Part shown: positions 1 to 21,641 of the stretch, in pieces
Numbering within the stretch: the stretch's first letter is position 1
How the letters are laid out: each line of letters starts with the position of its first letter
Source: Daedaleopsis sinensis
Lineage: Eukaryota; Basidiomycota; Agaricomycetes; Polyporales; Polyporaceae
Length of the DNA stretch: 64,000 bases
Assembly: GCA_033807695.1 (NCBI GenBank)
Contig: CM066300.1
Span: 2,170,001 to 2,234,000 of the forward strand
Direction: 5' to 3'
Notes under the pieces: model-generated
Told to the model about the DNA's origin: nothing
What the model saw: the letters and a program-made list of their open reading frames with translations, nothing else
Database searches by the model: none
Translations under genes and position numbers: made by a program

Positions 1-33
1 CACGCACCACGTCGCCCACTCCCCCTCCCGACA

Positions 34-5644
<5,611 letters not shown>

Positions 5645-6341
5645 TTCACATTCAACCACTACAGTAACACTGTGCACGCATCACTGGGACTCTCTTACCA
5701 TCGTCTCCCTCATATCCACGGTAGTGTATGTTGTTACTCTAACCCCCCGCTCTCGTGCTATTACTGTACTCCGACCTAGATCAGCTCCGTTCCATGTACC
5801 CGTACATTATGGCGTCTTATGATTTGTATTCTTCTTGTATATTGCACGATGCAGCATGCATGTAGCTCAGCGTTCGTTCTAGCTCGAAGCTCAGCGCTCA
5901 GTAATCAGTACTCAGTACTCAGTATGTATCGCGTAAGTACGCGAGGGTTTGATGGATACTTACGTCATCGAATTGAGCGAGATCTAGATCTGTGATCAGA
6001 TTCTGAGGGGGCGGGAGTAGGAGCCGAGAGTGCCGCGCCAGAGTTCATCCACTAAGGTCGACCATCTACATGACTCTGCATACGCCCCGCACCAGCCTAT
6101 TTATCTGCACAAGCAGTTCTCCGACGCCCAGCTATTGTGTCTAGAACTCTACATAGTAAACTTGCACACATACTCTGTTGCTTTCTGACTAGGTCCTTGT
6201 CATTCTGACTCGCATCTCCGAGTCTGATCTCTGCGGTCCCTTACCTCGCACATCCTGAACACGACGACAGAAGCCTTGACTGCGGCGAATACCTCAACTC
6301 ATCGGAAGGCCGTACCACGCCTTCGTTGCTAGCTCGTCGAG
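5645..6341. other. intergenic region between INO80 and the helicase gene
   Basis: About 700 bp containing the INO80 3' UTR and the promoter of the downstream helicase gene. It holds a small heptamer tandem repeat (5897-5924). I see no supported gene or RNA here. Confidence 0.6.
5897..5924. repeat. four tandem copies of the heptamer CTCAGTA
   Basis: Four adjacent 7-bp units, CTCAGTA, ATCAGTA, CTCAGTA, CTCAGTA, with one mismatch in the second. It lies about 250 bp after the INO80 stop codon, probably in or just past the 3' UTR. No function is evident. Confidence 0.8.
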
Positions 6342-9300
6342 ATGGCGCCGAAGAAGAAGAAATCGCAGCTCAAACCGGTCGCCCGAGGCTTTGCAACGAC
6401 TTCCGTACCCAAGAAGGTGGTAGAGGTCCCCAAGGAACCAGAGCCTCCTATTCCCGAGGAGGAGCCCGAACCATCTAACGAGCAAGGTGGCTTAGCCGCT
6501 CCGGAGGGGAAGGGGAACGACGCTGCTGTTTTGAGCGAGGCCGACCAAGTCCTGCAAGGTTTTATCGACAAATTTCAGGACAAGGTCGAGAAGGAGATTG
6601 TGAGGTCGGTCAAGGTACGTACACCGCCGTCTTGCATGCCGAATACGGATTGAGGGCGCTCGCAGGCTATTGAACAAGAGAAGCGTTTCTCCGACACCCT
6701 CTTACGCCTGGACTTGGATGCTGGGTTCGTTGACCGGATTCTCGAGCTAGCACTGGAGTACGAGAATCTTGAATGTATGTGCGAACCGTATTTCACTTGA
6801 CTTTTTGTTGACGTCATGTCAGCATCGAAATCTGTCGACGAGCCTGAAGACAAAGCAATTGTGCGCCTGGCCATAACGTACGGACTGCTCAGACGCCTTG
6901 GGTTCTCGGAAACTCGAGTAGAAGAATGTCTTCGGGCTATCAACGGGATAGATATGGACGAGGCGTTTGAATGGGTACGTTCCCAACTATCAGTGCACAC
7001 AAATCGCCGTTTAATAAATTTCCGTAGCTTCACCTTCATTGCCACGAGGAAGAGCTGGGAGCCCAGCAGGGTATGTGTCATAGTTGAAGGTAGTTAGTCC
7101 CTCTATACTGATTGCACCATAGAGATTTTCGAGCCTCGGACGCCCATGACCCCTCGGACACCCCGAACACCCAGACCCGCACACCTACGGTCGGAGTCGG
7201 GATCGGGTTCTTCTCGGTCAACACCGCCTAGTCCAAGCACGAGATCTTTTCTTGATGTCAATGCTCCCGTTTTCTTTCCTGGTCGGAAGCATATGGAGGC
7301 TAAGCCAGAGCATAGTCGAACGCAGTCGGAAACCACTGATGGTGCCTCTACGCCTTCTTCAGTTGTGGCCGAGACGGACAGTGCTCAGGCCTCGCTTCGT
7401 TGGTCTCCGGTCGACGATCCTAACGACGAGTTTGTTCGACTGAAGCTACGCATCATGGAACTCACGGTTGCCCGACGGTCGGACGAACAAGGGGATGCTA
7501 CTTTCCTCAAAGCTCTACAACTGCGGTTAAAGGAAGTGCAAGCCAGCTACATGTTCGATGACCGTGAAGCCGAAGCGCTGTTCAAGGAGGAGCGCAGCAA
7601 GATCGAAGCTGCCGCGCTACAGGCCAAGTTGCGCGGTCTGCAAGACTCCACTCCTACCAAGCCGTTGCGCCCCTCTAAGCAGGTCAAGGAACCGCCTTCT
7701 CGCGCCGAAAGCACCACAACGACGTCTGACGTCTTCGACGGCGCCGATGATGAGGGTTCTGGTGGGATGTTCGAACTCTTGGAACAAATGCCGGAGACAG
7801 AGACCACTGAAACTGGTGTGACGGTGCAAATCCGAGACTTGGCTCTTCCGAAGCACTGGTCGGGCCGCACTCCCAAATTGCTATTGAATGAGACGGTCCA
7901 GAAGACAGACAAGTATGCGGTCGTCTCGTTTAGTTGCATATCCGGCCACAGTCGTGCGAAGAGGACGGCCGTCGAGATTCGCTGGGATCGCGGCAAGGCC
8001 CAGGTGTGGTCGATGGACGACGTCGCGTGCTACGATGAGTCCCAAGCTGAACAGTACATCGCCACCGTCGCTCTTCACTCCTTGACCTTTCCGAATGCCG
8101 AAGGTTTTGCCATCGGCGGTACTGCGACCGGGAGCAGCCAGACATCCTTCCGTTTGTTACCGCCGCTGTTCCGTGATCTGTGGGATGAGTTGGAGCAGAA
8201 GCGTCGTTTAGAGGACGACACCAGCAACCGCCTGATCTGGGCCAAATTGCGCACAATCTTAGAGCCCAAGCTAGCACCGCCCACGAAGGTCCGTAGGATG
8301 TTTGAAACGGTCGTTATTTATGACACTTATGTACCTCTTGTCCAGTCTGGCGGTCGCCCCTTGAAGCTAGCTGCAGAGTCCAAGGACTTGAGTTATAGTC
8401 GTCATCATGATTATGGGAACGAGATTGCTCCGGAGCAGATCATCGCAGACTTTGAAGCGCGGCAAGCTAGTCCAGCATATCAGGAGATGCTCGTAGGTGT
8501 TTTATTAGATAGCTTGTCGAGCATGCCAATGACCCTCGTTAGAAACAACGCAATACGCTCCCCATGGCTCACTACAAGCAAGATCTCCTCTCGTTGCTGG
8601 ATATGTCACAAATACTCGTTCTCAGCGGCGAAACCGGCTGGTAAGTAGTGTTTCAGGCAGCATGGAATCTCACGTCTAATCGCTTCGCAGCGGTAAATCG
8701 ACTCAGGTACCAGCGTTCATCCTCGAGGATCAGCTTCTCAAAGGACGTCACTGCAAGATTTATTGTACTGAACCTCGGCGTATCTCCGCTATCTCTCTGG
8801 CGCAGCGCGTCTCACGTGAGCTTGGCGAGCCTGCCGGTGCAGTTGGCACTGGAAACTCTCTGGTGGGGTACGCTATTCGTCTGGAAAGCAACATCAACCG
8901 TCGGACCCGTCTGGCGTACGTCACGAATGGTATCGCACTGCGCATGCTAGAAGGTGGGTCGGGCCAGGGTGGACAGGGGACTGCGTTCGACGAGATTACG
9001 GTATGTTGAAATGCGTCTTTCGCTCTCAGAACTGCACTAAGTAGTTTTGACTAGCATATTATTATCGACGAAGTGCACGAACGGACCATTGAGTCCGACT
9101 TCCTCCTTATCGTATTGAAATCCCTCCTCGCACAACGACCGGAGTTGAAGTACGTTTCCTCCTTAGTGATGTTTGATAACAGTCTAAATGGTTGTCTTCA
9201 GGATCGTCCTCATGTCTGCCACATTAGAGGCGGAGAAGATATCTGCGTATTTCGGAGGCTGCCCCGTATTGTCCGTGCCTGGACGCACTTTCCCAGTAGA

Positions 9301-11576
9301 CGTTCAGTTCCTTGAGGACGCGGTTCAATTCACGGGTTGGAAAGTTACCGAAGGCTCAGCATACGCTAGAAGAGGTATGAGATTCTTCGCGCGCCATTTT
9401 GACTTCCTACTGAGACTTGGACAGGCAAGGATAAATTCCACCGTAACAAAGCTAGAGAGTGGACAGAAGACACCGCAGCCGGTGAAGACGACGACGAGGA
9501 CCAAGGCCAACAAGAAAACGTGACTTTCGAAAAGCGTTACTCGCCAGAGACGATCTCGACTGTCAATCTCTTGGACGAGCGTCTCATCCCCTACGATCTC
9601 ATCCTCCGGCTGCTTGAGCGAATATGCTTTGAGGATTCGTCGTATGCGATATATTCGTCCGCTATCCTGGTTTTCATGCCTGGCATGGGCGAGATCAGGC
9701 GATTGAATGACATGTTGATGGAGCATCGGGCCTTCAGTGCTGAGAACCAGTTCCGGATATACCCTCTCCATTCAACCATCTCGAGTGAGCAACAGGGGGC
9801 TGTGTTCGACATCCCTCCTCCAGGCGTTAGGAAGATCGTCATTGGTACTTATGTTCTATCCTTCTCACAACCATTCAAATTCTGAAACCCATTCCAACAG
9901 CTACGAACATCGCGGAAACCGGTATCACCATTCCGGATATCACCTGTGTCATCGATACTGGGAAGCATCGCGAGATGCGCTTCGACGAGAAGAGACAGAT
10001 CAGCCGACTCATCGAGACATTCATTGCGAAGAGCAACGCTGCTCAGAGACGAGGTCGTGCGGGGCGTGTGCAAAGTGGCTTGTGCTTCCACTTGTTCACG
10101 AAGGTCCGACACGACACCAAGCTGGCCGCACATCCTGACCCGGAAATTATGCGTCTCAGCCTGAGTGACCTAGCTCTGCGCATCAAGATCATGAAGGTCA
10201 ATCTGGGCACGTCTATCGAGGACGTTCTCTCCAGAGCGTTAGATCCTCCGCTTGGGATTAACGTTCAGCGGGCTGTCTCGGCCTTAGTGGAGGTATGTAA
10301 TCTCAATAATATCACTCGGATATGTGACGAATGTCTGACATTGTATAGGTTCGAGCACTCACCTCGAGCGAGGAGATCACACCCATGGGACGCTTGCTCA
10401 GTCAGCTACCAACCGATGTTCACTTGGGGAAGTTCCTGTTGATTGCCACGCTATTCCGTTGCTTGGATCCCGCCCTCACGATCGCGGCGACGTTGAACTC
10501 CAAGTCGCCCTTCCTGACCCCCCTGGGTTTGGAGACAGAGGCGGAGAGGGCTAAACTTTCCTTCCGCACTGGTACGTAAATTACTTTTGTAGACATAAAC
10601 CTATCTCTCATCCCGGTGCACAGAGAACTCTGACTTCCTCACACTCCACAACGCATTCGCGAGCTGGAGGCGCGCTAGTGGCAATGGCATCGCACGGAAG
10701 TTCTGCAAGACCAACTACCTAAGCCACCAAAATCTGCAGCAAATCGAAGAGTTGCGACAGCAGTTCCTGGGTTACTTAGTCGACTCATCTTTCATTCACG
10801 TGGATCGAGCTTTTGTCAAAGAACTCAGCAGGTGCGTTTCCACTTGTCGCGTTTTCAGATAGAACATCTCTCATACTACCTACACTAGGTCTCGCTATGG
10901 CCGTAACAAGACCCGGTTCGTGACTGTGCCCCCGGATCTTGACGTGAATGCGGGCAACGCTGCAATGGTCCACGCGGCGCTCGCAGCAGGGTTGTACCCC
11001 AAGATACTCACTGTTGCCCCGCGAGAGATGCGGACCATCACGAACAACCAACCTGCGTCTTTCCACCCCTCTTCGGTCAACTTCAAGAGACGCCTTGGCG
11101 ACTTCGGTGTGAACTATCTGTGCTACTTCACTCTCATGTAAGGTCGTATGCGTTTTACAAGGATGCCAGCTGACGTATTCTGTAGGCACTCCAAGAAACT
11201 CTATGCATGGGAGACAGGTCCTGTGGATGATATGGCTCTGCTCCTGCTATGCGGAGATGCGGAATTCAAGGTATGCTCTACATTTTGATCCACCAACATG
11301 TTGGAAGAGCTCATTGCGTGGCTGGTAGTTGATGGCTGATTCTGCGGCCATTGACCGCAAAGTACGCTTCCGGATCACGCCCAAGACGAGTGTCGCTCTC
11401 AAGCTCCTTCGCAACCAACTCGGAGCCATTCTCGCAGCACAATTCCGTACCCGACCACTCACGGAGTCTCAGGTACGGTGGAACGAGATTGCGATGATGA
11501 TTCTAGGGAAGGTCAAGTTAGAAGGTCCTCCTCAGCTTCAGGATGGTGTCACGCTTGTTGTACACAACCGGACATA
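6342..11576 (+). CDS. DEVH-box ATP-dependent RNA helicase (DHX29/DHX57/YLR419W type)
   Basis: Large SF2 DExH helicase of about 1,450 residues; relatives act in translation initiation (DHX29) or ribosome-associated RNA remodelling. Order of parts: Lys-rich start ([11 protein letters not shown]); a UBA-like helical segment (about nt 6820-7080); a Thr/Pro/Arg-rich linker; a charged coiled region (about 7430-7640); a conserved pre-helicase block; then the helicase core. Motif I GETGCGKSTQVP is split by the intron near 8642-8690. Motif II is DEVH in [14 protein letters not shown] (about 9060-9095), motif III is [10 protein letters not shown] (about 9210), and motif VI is AQRRGRAGR (about 10035-10065). 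The HA2 domain and OB-fold follow to the end. A very long N-terminal extension plus DEVH favours the DHX29/DHX57/YLR419W group over splicing DEAH helicases. Which of these it matches one-to-one is not settled here. It ends 215 bp from the convergent RPL22 gene. Confidence 0.9.
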
Positions 11577-11791
11577 GAACCTGCAACCGTCATGTAGCGC
11601 TGGCATTATTTGTAGCCATTACGACCATCCATCCGTGTATTGAAGTTAGACTGTCGGCTTTTCAGACCAGAGACAGAAGCGAGAAAAGAATGCATTCGAA
11701 AGCAATTGCAAAGCATGCGAGACATATGAATAATGCAATGATGATGCTAGCCTACAACATATGGATGAGACGTCGTGACATATGAATGTGA

Positions 11792-12365
11792 TCACTCCTC
11801 CTCCTCCTCATCGCCCGCCTGGATGTTGTAGAAGCGGAGCTGGTAGACGTCCTTCGACGAGGCAACCACGCTAAGACGCACAAGTAAGGATCAGGGACCT
11901 ACACTGTGTATTCAGTAGAGCAAACACATACCGGATCCAGTCACGCAGAGAGTTCTTCTTGAGGAACTTTTTGGTGAGGTACTTGAGGTACCGCTTGGAG
12001 AGAGGGATGTTCGAGGTCACGGTGAGCTGCTTGTCACCTAGAGAGAGCACATCATCAGAAACGAGAAGAGAGAAGTGTACTGTTCGGTGCGTACCTTCAC
12101 GGTGAATCTTAACACTTTCACCGAGCTGACCGGTCTTGCCATCGACCTTGATGCGGTCGTGCAAGAACTTCTCGAACGCCGCACCGTCAAAGACACCATC
12201 GCCCGCGGGACGGGAGTAGTCGATGACAAACTTGTGCTTAGCAGCAGCAGATTTTCCGGTAGCGGCCTTGGGCTAGACAGACAGAGAGAAAGGGGAGAGG
12301 AAATCCCAGGATTAGCCTACTGAGAAGATAACTCAGCAAAGCAGTACTGGGAGCTAACGAACCAT
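11792..12365 (-). CDS. RPL22: 60S ribosomal protein eL22
   Basis: Small basic ribosomal protein of the large subunit. The body exon (about 12096-12272) reads [20 protein letters not shown] and then the signature [19 protein letters not shown]. Later exons carry the [20 protein letters not shown] helix, and the protein ends [20 protein letters not shown], the typical acidic eL22 tail. Splicing places the ATG alone on its exon: ATG at 12363-12365 is followed by a 90-nt intron (12273-12362, donor GTTCGT). This is a common layout for ribosomal-protein genes, though the donor is not optimal. Another ATG near 12526 lies upstream, presumably in the 5' UTR. It is divergent from CBF5 with 269 bp between starts. 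Confidence 0.93.
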
Positions 12366-12634
12366 CTTGACGGAGGGCGTGGACGTCGAGTCTTGAAGCG
12401 TTGAGGATGTCTATGCCGGTGAATAGTCCACAAATTCTGTAGACGACAGCAACTGTACAGTTCCTACCTTCGACTCCCACGGCTTGGGAGCGACCGAAAC
12501 AGCGTTCCTTTTCGCACGCCGTTCCATCAGCTAACCCCTAACCTTACCTTGATGGGCGTGGGAATTGAAAAGTTAGCAGAGCTGGAGGGAAAGGACGGAG
12601 CGTTGGACCGAGCTCTCAAAAACGCTCTGCAGCG
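12366..12634. promoter_or_regulatory. shared promoter of RPL22 and CBF5 with a telomere-like motif
   Basis: The 269-bp spacer between two head-to-head ribosome-biogenesis genes. It contains CTAACCCCTAACC (12531-12543), read as GGTTAGGGGTTAG on the RPL22 strand, which resembles the telomere-repeat site used by Tbf1/Rap1-type factors at ribosomal-protein genes in other fungi. The motif is visible; its factor and function are inferred. Confidence 0.5.
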
Positions 12635-14472
<1,838 letters not shown>

Positions 14473-15669
14473 GCCGGCCGAACTGTGCCAGCGCTGTTGT
14501 TGTTGTCTTACCTTCTGTCTGTCCGTTTGGAGGCGTGTGTTGTACTAATACTGCTATGGGATGCCGTTTGCTGCTCCCACTGCGCTCCATCGTCGTGAGC
14601 ACAAGGCCCGGCGCCCAGGCGTCCAAAGCCCAGGTGGATCATGGCGACGAGCATCAGTACTAGTGTCGACGTCCATGACTCCTGCCGTCGTAGGTGCGTC
14701 GATTCCCGAATCCCAAGTCATACATAGTACACCATATCGCTATCCGACTGCCCCTGTCACTCACGTATAGGGCAGCTTCCAGCCTCGAGGGTACGAAACC
14801 TTCACTGGCACAATGTCTATGTATAGCCCATATCGTTGCACGTTCCATTAGACAGCATCATGTACTACTAGGCCATCGCGGGCAATTAAACTGGAGCTTA
14901 ACTAACTAACTAACCTTCACTGGCATGCGCCTCACTGGTGGCGACATGAGTGTTTCAGATGCACATGTATTGTGAACATTTCACCCGTGTCGTTCGTCGT
15001 AGTGGCAGAACTCTAGTCAGACCTTGCTTTGCATTCCGTCGCATGTCTGACCAACAAACACTTGGGGAGGTGCGTTAGGCTGCGTTAGGCCTAATGCGTT
15101 GGGTATGTGGCAGACATACGCATCTTGTGCACGCCCCTCTGAGAGTCTCACTCACAAGGCATCCGGTAACGTCTCACAAGACAACTGCTCCGAGTTATCC
15201 GCAATCCGAGGACACATGCACGCACGTTCGGATTCGCACCACAGCAGGAATATATTCGTCCCTCGCGAATCAAGTAAGCTACACACAGCCCTGGGCGTGC
15301 ACGCACGCCAGTCAAAACGGTTGCTACACTAGGCACCTGGGAGTCGAGAATCGAGAATCGTGAAACATAAGCTCGGCAAGTCCGTGACATGTCCGTGTCG
15401 TTAGAAAAAGCAAGGAAAAAAAGGGAAAACCGGGACAGCCGAGACCAGGGTGAAGGGGGTGGGGTGTAAAGGCAAGGGTAAGGGGTAAGGGGCCGTAGTG
15501 GTATAGGGCGCATTATACGAGCATATATCAGCGGAGTGCGCAGGGAGTGGGCGGACTGGCTGCTAGCAGCGCGGCCCTATAAACACGGCGGGGCAGCGTT
15601 CGGGTCGGTTCGCGTTCATCTACTGTCCTCAACCTCAACCTCAGCGCACGCACGACGCACAGCTCACGC
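14473..15669. other. intergenic region, convergent 3' ends of CBF5 and the cupredoxin gene
   Basis: 1.2 kb, long for a convergent spacer. It contains a short (CTAA)n run near 14899-14914 and two direct copies of TGCGTTAGGC near 15071-15090. Short frames on both strands show no protein-like composition or recognisable motif. I see no tRNA-like cloverleaf. Confidence 0.5.
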
Positions 15670-17227
15670 TCAGAGGAGGAGCGCGGCCGCGGCGACGAGC
15701 GCGCCGACGGAGAGCGCGCCGCTGACGAGGCTGCCCGCGCGCGCGCCGTTGTTGCCGCCGGTCGTCGAGCCGGTCGCGGCGCCGGTCGCGTTCGTGCCGT
15801 TGAGCTGGGCGGCGAGCGTCTTGAACGCGGAGAAGTTGCGCGCGGAGTTCTCGACGGCGTTCACGGCGAAGACCATGCCCGAGCCGCAGTGCGAGGAGCC
15901 GTCGGGCTTGTGCTGGCGGCAGTAGAACCAGAGCGGCGCGGTGTCGTTCACGGTCACGTTCCACACGGGGAACTCGGTCGCGGCCGCGTCGACGGGCATG
16001 CTATTTTTAGGCAGGGGCCGCGGGTGACGGGCGTAGCACGAGTGTCGTTGGCGTGTGCGGACAGGAGGGAAGATGGCAGGACGCCGCACGTCAGTCGGAG
16101 GTTAGATAGGAGGATCTGTGGGAAACGGTACGCACAAGCCGGAGTCAAGACCAATGGGAGTGCCGGTCGAGGCATCCTTGAGGCGGACACAAGGCGCCGC
16201 GAACGAGGACTGGGTCGCGGTGTGGTTCTTCGCGTGGCTGGCATGGCAACGCTTATTAGCTCCGTTGTTCATCTCGATGAAAATTTCAAGCCAGGAACAC
16301 GCACAACTCGAACGAGATCGTGTCACGCGGCGAGGCCTGCACGTTGTCGGGCGAGAACGTGAGCTCGCCGTTCTCACCGCCGACGACGACCTTGATCACG
16401 TTGCCGGTGAGCGAGGACGGGGTCGGGTCGGGCGAACCAGGGTACGACGAGTAGGTGGTGGTCCAGACAGCGGTTGAGAGCGAAACGGTGTCAGTGACGA
16501 CGGAACCGGTGGGCTCAGCAGGGATGGTCGCGGTGCCATAGTCAGCAGTCGTCCATGAGCCGTCCGCGGTCGAGGAGGGAGCAGCAGACGCGGAGGAGGC
16601 GGCGGCCTGGAGGTCAGCACCGATTTTGAGAGCCGCATTCTTGAAGTTGGTGAACGAGTTTGCAGCGCCTTCGGGGCCGCAGTTCACGCCAAAGACCATT
16701 CCCTGGCCGCAGTGGCTGGCGGCGGTGTCCGCGGCTTGGCGACAGAAGACCCAGACGGGCTTGGTCTGCGGGTTACGACATAACAGTTTGGTCAGATGTG
16801 TATCTAAGAACGGGCGCAGCGGTGGACCCACATCGTTGACCTGGATGGTGTAAGTGGGGAAGTTGTCCGTCACATTGGCGGCAACGGGCATGCTGGACAA
16901 AGGGTGGATGTGAGCAGGTGCCAATGTGAACATGCAAAGAACGCACAAGCCAGAGTCAAAGCCACCATCGACGTGGGAGCACGGGGCCGTAAGAGAGGAC
17001 TGGGTCGCGGTGTGGTTCTTCTGGTGGAAGTGGAAGACGACCTGGTCACCGGCGCTGGCGAACTAGAGAGTGCAATGTGAATGAATGGGGCAAGGTCCAA
17101 GTTGGGGAGAAAGACATACGGTAGCTTCTGGGGTGAAAGTGAGGCCATCCTGACCGACTTGGATGTCGATGACCTTGGAGGCGACAGAGGAAATGAGAGC
17201 GAGACCGAGTGCTGCTGAGACGAACAT
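15670..17227 (-). CDS. secreted GPI-type protein with two cupredoxin domains
   Basis: Predicted extracellular blue-copper-like protein. The start MFVSAALGLALISSVAS is a clear signal peptide. Two homologous plastocyanin-like domains follow. Domain 1 has FHFHQKNHTATQSS, then FCRQ and SHCGQGM; domain 2 has FEFHAKNHTATQSS, FYCRQ and SHCGSGM. His, Cys, His and Met at these places are the usual type-1 copper ligands. A Ser/Ala/Thr-rich linker separates the domains. After domain 2 comes an N-glycosylation-rich stretch and a hydrophobic end (LVSGALSVGALVAAAALLL) typical of GPI attachment. About six introns are present, including one inside each KNHTATQ block region. Relatives are abundant fungal wall/surface proteins; redox activity is inferred. 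A TATA-like CTTATACC lies upstream at 17301-17308. Confidence 0.88.
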
Positions 17228-18526
17228 GGCTGCCAGAGAGCGAAGGAAGGGTGGAAATGAAGAATGAAGGAGGGACGTCTACTCTGCCTGGAGAGTAGGA
17301 GGTATAAGTAGGAGAAAAGGGGAGGCTGTGTGAGGGTCGAGATGAGACGTGCAGACTGGCGGGAGACGGGTTTTGTGTGGGCGGGGCATGGGGATGTGGC
17401 ATGGGCAGGACCCGAGCGAGCGGTACGAGGATGCGAGATGGACCAGGTGCAGACAATAGTCAGTCTGATCGAACCTCAGGAACATCTCCCCGCCCGGCCC
17501 CCATTGGCTGCGCGAAAACAACGCATGCCGGGCACACGCCAGTCCAGCAAGCGGACCTGGCACTCGAACCGACCTTGTCTTCATTCCGGCCGCGCACTTG
17601 GACAGTCGCTCGACCCTAGCGGACGGCTGTCCTGCGCATGTCGATCGGAAAGACAGGCGAGTTCCCTCACACTGCTAGCTGCTGCGCTCAGAAGGCTCAT
17701 AGCACGGTTCACAGAGCGGCGAAGGCCTGACAGGGCACCGGATGAGTACCACAGAACTCGGTCTTCTTGATGCATGGTTACCGGGCTTACCGAAATGGCC
17801 GACAGGACCGCGCTTGGACGAGCATTTTGACTGTCGAATACGGTGGGGCGATGCTATTTGGCCGTCGGCGGTGCGTCTGCCAGACTGAACGAGGACGGTC
17901 CGGTATTGTTTGAAGGACTCGGAGGAGCGGTGTGCGAGGGGTGAGGCAGTTGCGCAGCCGCCTTTTTCGACCCGCCCGAGACCGCCGCGCCCAAGCGCGC
18001 AGAAGCAGGCAGAAGCGCGCCCACCGCCTCTCCCGAGTCCCGGGAGGACGCGGGAAGGGACACGGGCGTCTACCCCTCACTTGGACGCCCACCGGATCAG
18101 CCCCCGCGGCGGATCCGTTTGCGGACGGGGCGCTGATCTGCAGGTACAGGCGGCGACTTCCCGATAAGGAGCGTCGTCGGCTGGATCAGAGCATGGACAG
18201 CTGTTACCTGTCGCAGCGACGGTAGCGACTGAGCGAGTGTTGAACAGAGCGAGTCTGTACGAGTCGTACGCGTACACATCCACGCCGTTGCATCAGGGTC
18301 ACAGCATAGTATCAGTAATCGCATCATGTCGCATTCGTTTGATTCGCATCAGAACCGTTCATTGTGGACAGGCCCTTTCACTACTTAGACTCCGCCCACC
18401 TGACCCTCGTCCTATCTTGAACTTCTTTCGCCTTTCGCCTTAATACGCTCTTTGATATTCCCTCCTTCTTCTCCTACTCTACTTGCGTTTGCCATCTCCC
18501 TCGTCCTTTTTCTTCTTTCGTAAGTA
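17228..18526. promoter_or_regulatory. divergent promoter region of the cupredoxin and MAP kinase genes
   Basis: A 1.3-kb spacer with both neighbours transcribed away from it. The cupredoxin side has the decamer TACTTATACC on the minus strand (17310 to 17301), 83 nt before its ATG. The MAPK side ends in a long pyrimidine-rich leader (about 18420-18520). A stretch at about 17930-18110 is very GC-rich. No gene is supported here. Confidence 0.5.
17301..17310 (-). promoter_or_regulatory. TATA-like box of the cupredoxin gene
   Basis: Minus-strand TACTTATACC, 83 nt upstream of the ATG. The same decamer occurs 75 nt upstream of the GH131 ATG (38932-38941). The role is inferred from position and sequence. 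Confidence 0.4.
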
Positions 18527-20800
<2,274 letters not shown>

Positions 20801-21641
20801 GCTTCGAGTTTCGAGTGTCTCCCCGCTCCGCCGCCCTCTGGTTTGTCGCGTGGCGCGTCGGCCGCTTACGCCTTACGAACGTCGCACGATGAGCGACTCG
20901 GATCCGGGCCAGGCGTGCGAGCGGTCCATGCGCGCTGCCCCTGAGATCACGAGTCCATATGCCTGAAGTGAAAGCTTGGCCGCTCGGCGCGGTGTGGTTG
21001 TATGGTTAGAAGGGCACCACTTATTTTATGTCGCATATTTATGGAGGGGATCCTTAATTCAAAGACGCGTTGTTCTTTTCTTTCGCTCAACCGATCCAGT
21101 GTGCATGTGCGTGTGCACGGCGACGGTGCTGATCGTGGCGAGTGCGAACGAGGAGGGAAGACTGGAACTCCATGCAGGGATGTGAAGTGCGGACGTCCGG
21201 CGTATACAGGGAACACACATGCGGGATGAGGCGAGCAACGTCACTTGGGAGGCCCTCGTACGGTGGCGGTCCGGCGGAGGAGGGGGGTGGATGAGTTCAC
21301 TACCGTATAGACAAAAGAAGCGCAACAGATATAATGGTATGTAGCTAAAAACACAGCTTAAAAGTTTCGTACAAGGAGCGTAAAGATCGTCGCGGTCCGT
21401 CGTTCAAGAGCACCGGAAACAGCACAGAAAGTCTCAGGTGGGGGTGGGTTGGGGGTTTCCATCATGGACGTCCTCGGGGAGGATGCAAGATCGTGCAAGG
21501 GAGATGTATGTATATACCACGCGTTCACCGTCATATTGACGAGCCAATAACGCGGAGAGGGGTGGGAAGGAGGAGGCGGGATGGGGGTGTCGCATGGTAA
21601 ACCGAATACGTCAAGATCAAGGACAACAACGCGAACGGCCT
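20801..21641. other. intergenic region, convergent 3' ends of the MAPK and SAP-like genes
   Basis: About 840 bp between two stop codons. It contains AT-rich stretches near 21010-21060 and 21320-21370 suitable for transcript 3' ends. No gene is supported. Confidence 0.5.

Noticed and set aside
12039..12095. TGATGATG in an RPL22 intron, resembling a snoRNA C box
   Set aside because: The intron is only about 57 nt, has no D box in the right place and no terminal stem.
15071..15090. TGCGTTAGGC direct repeat, with a similar GTTAGGCTGCGTTA near 36064
   Set aside because: A shared 14-mer is expected by chance at this window size, and no surrounding similarity exists.
17530..17640. GGTTCGAGTGCC on the minus strand resembling a tRNA B box
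   Set aside because: No matching A box at the right distance, and the flanks do not fold into an acceptor stem or anticodon arm.
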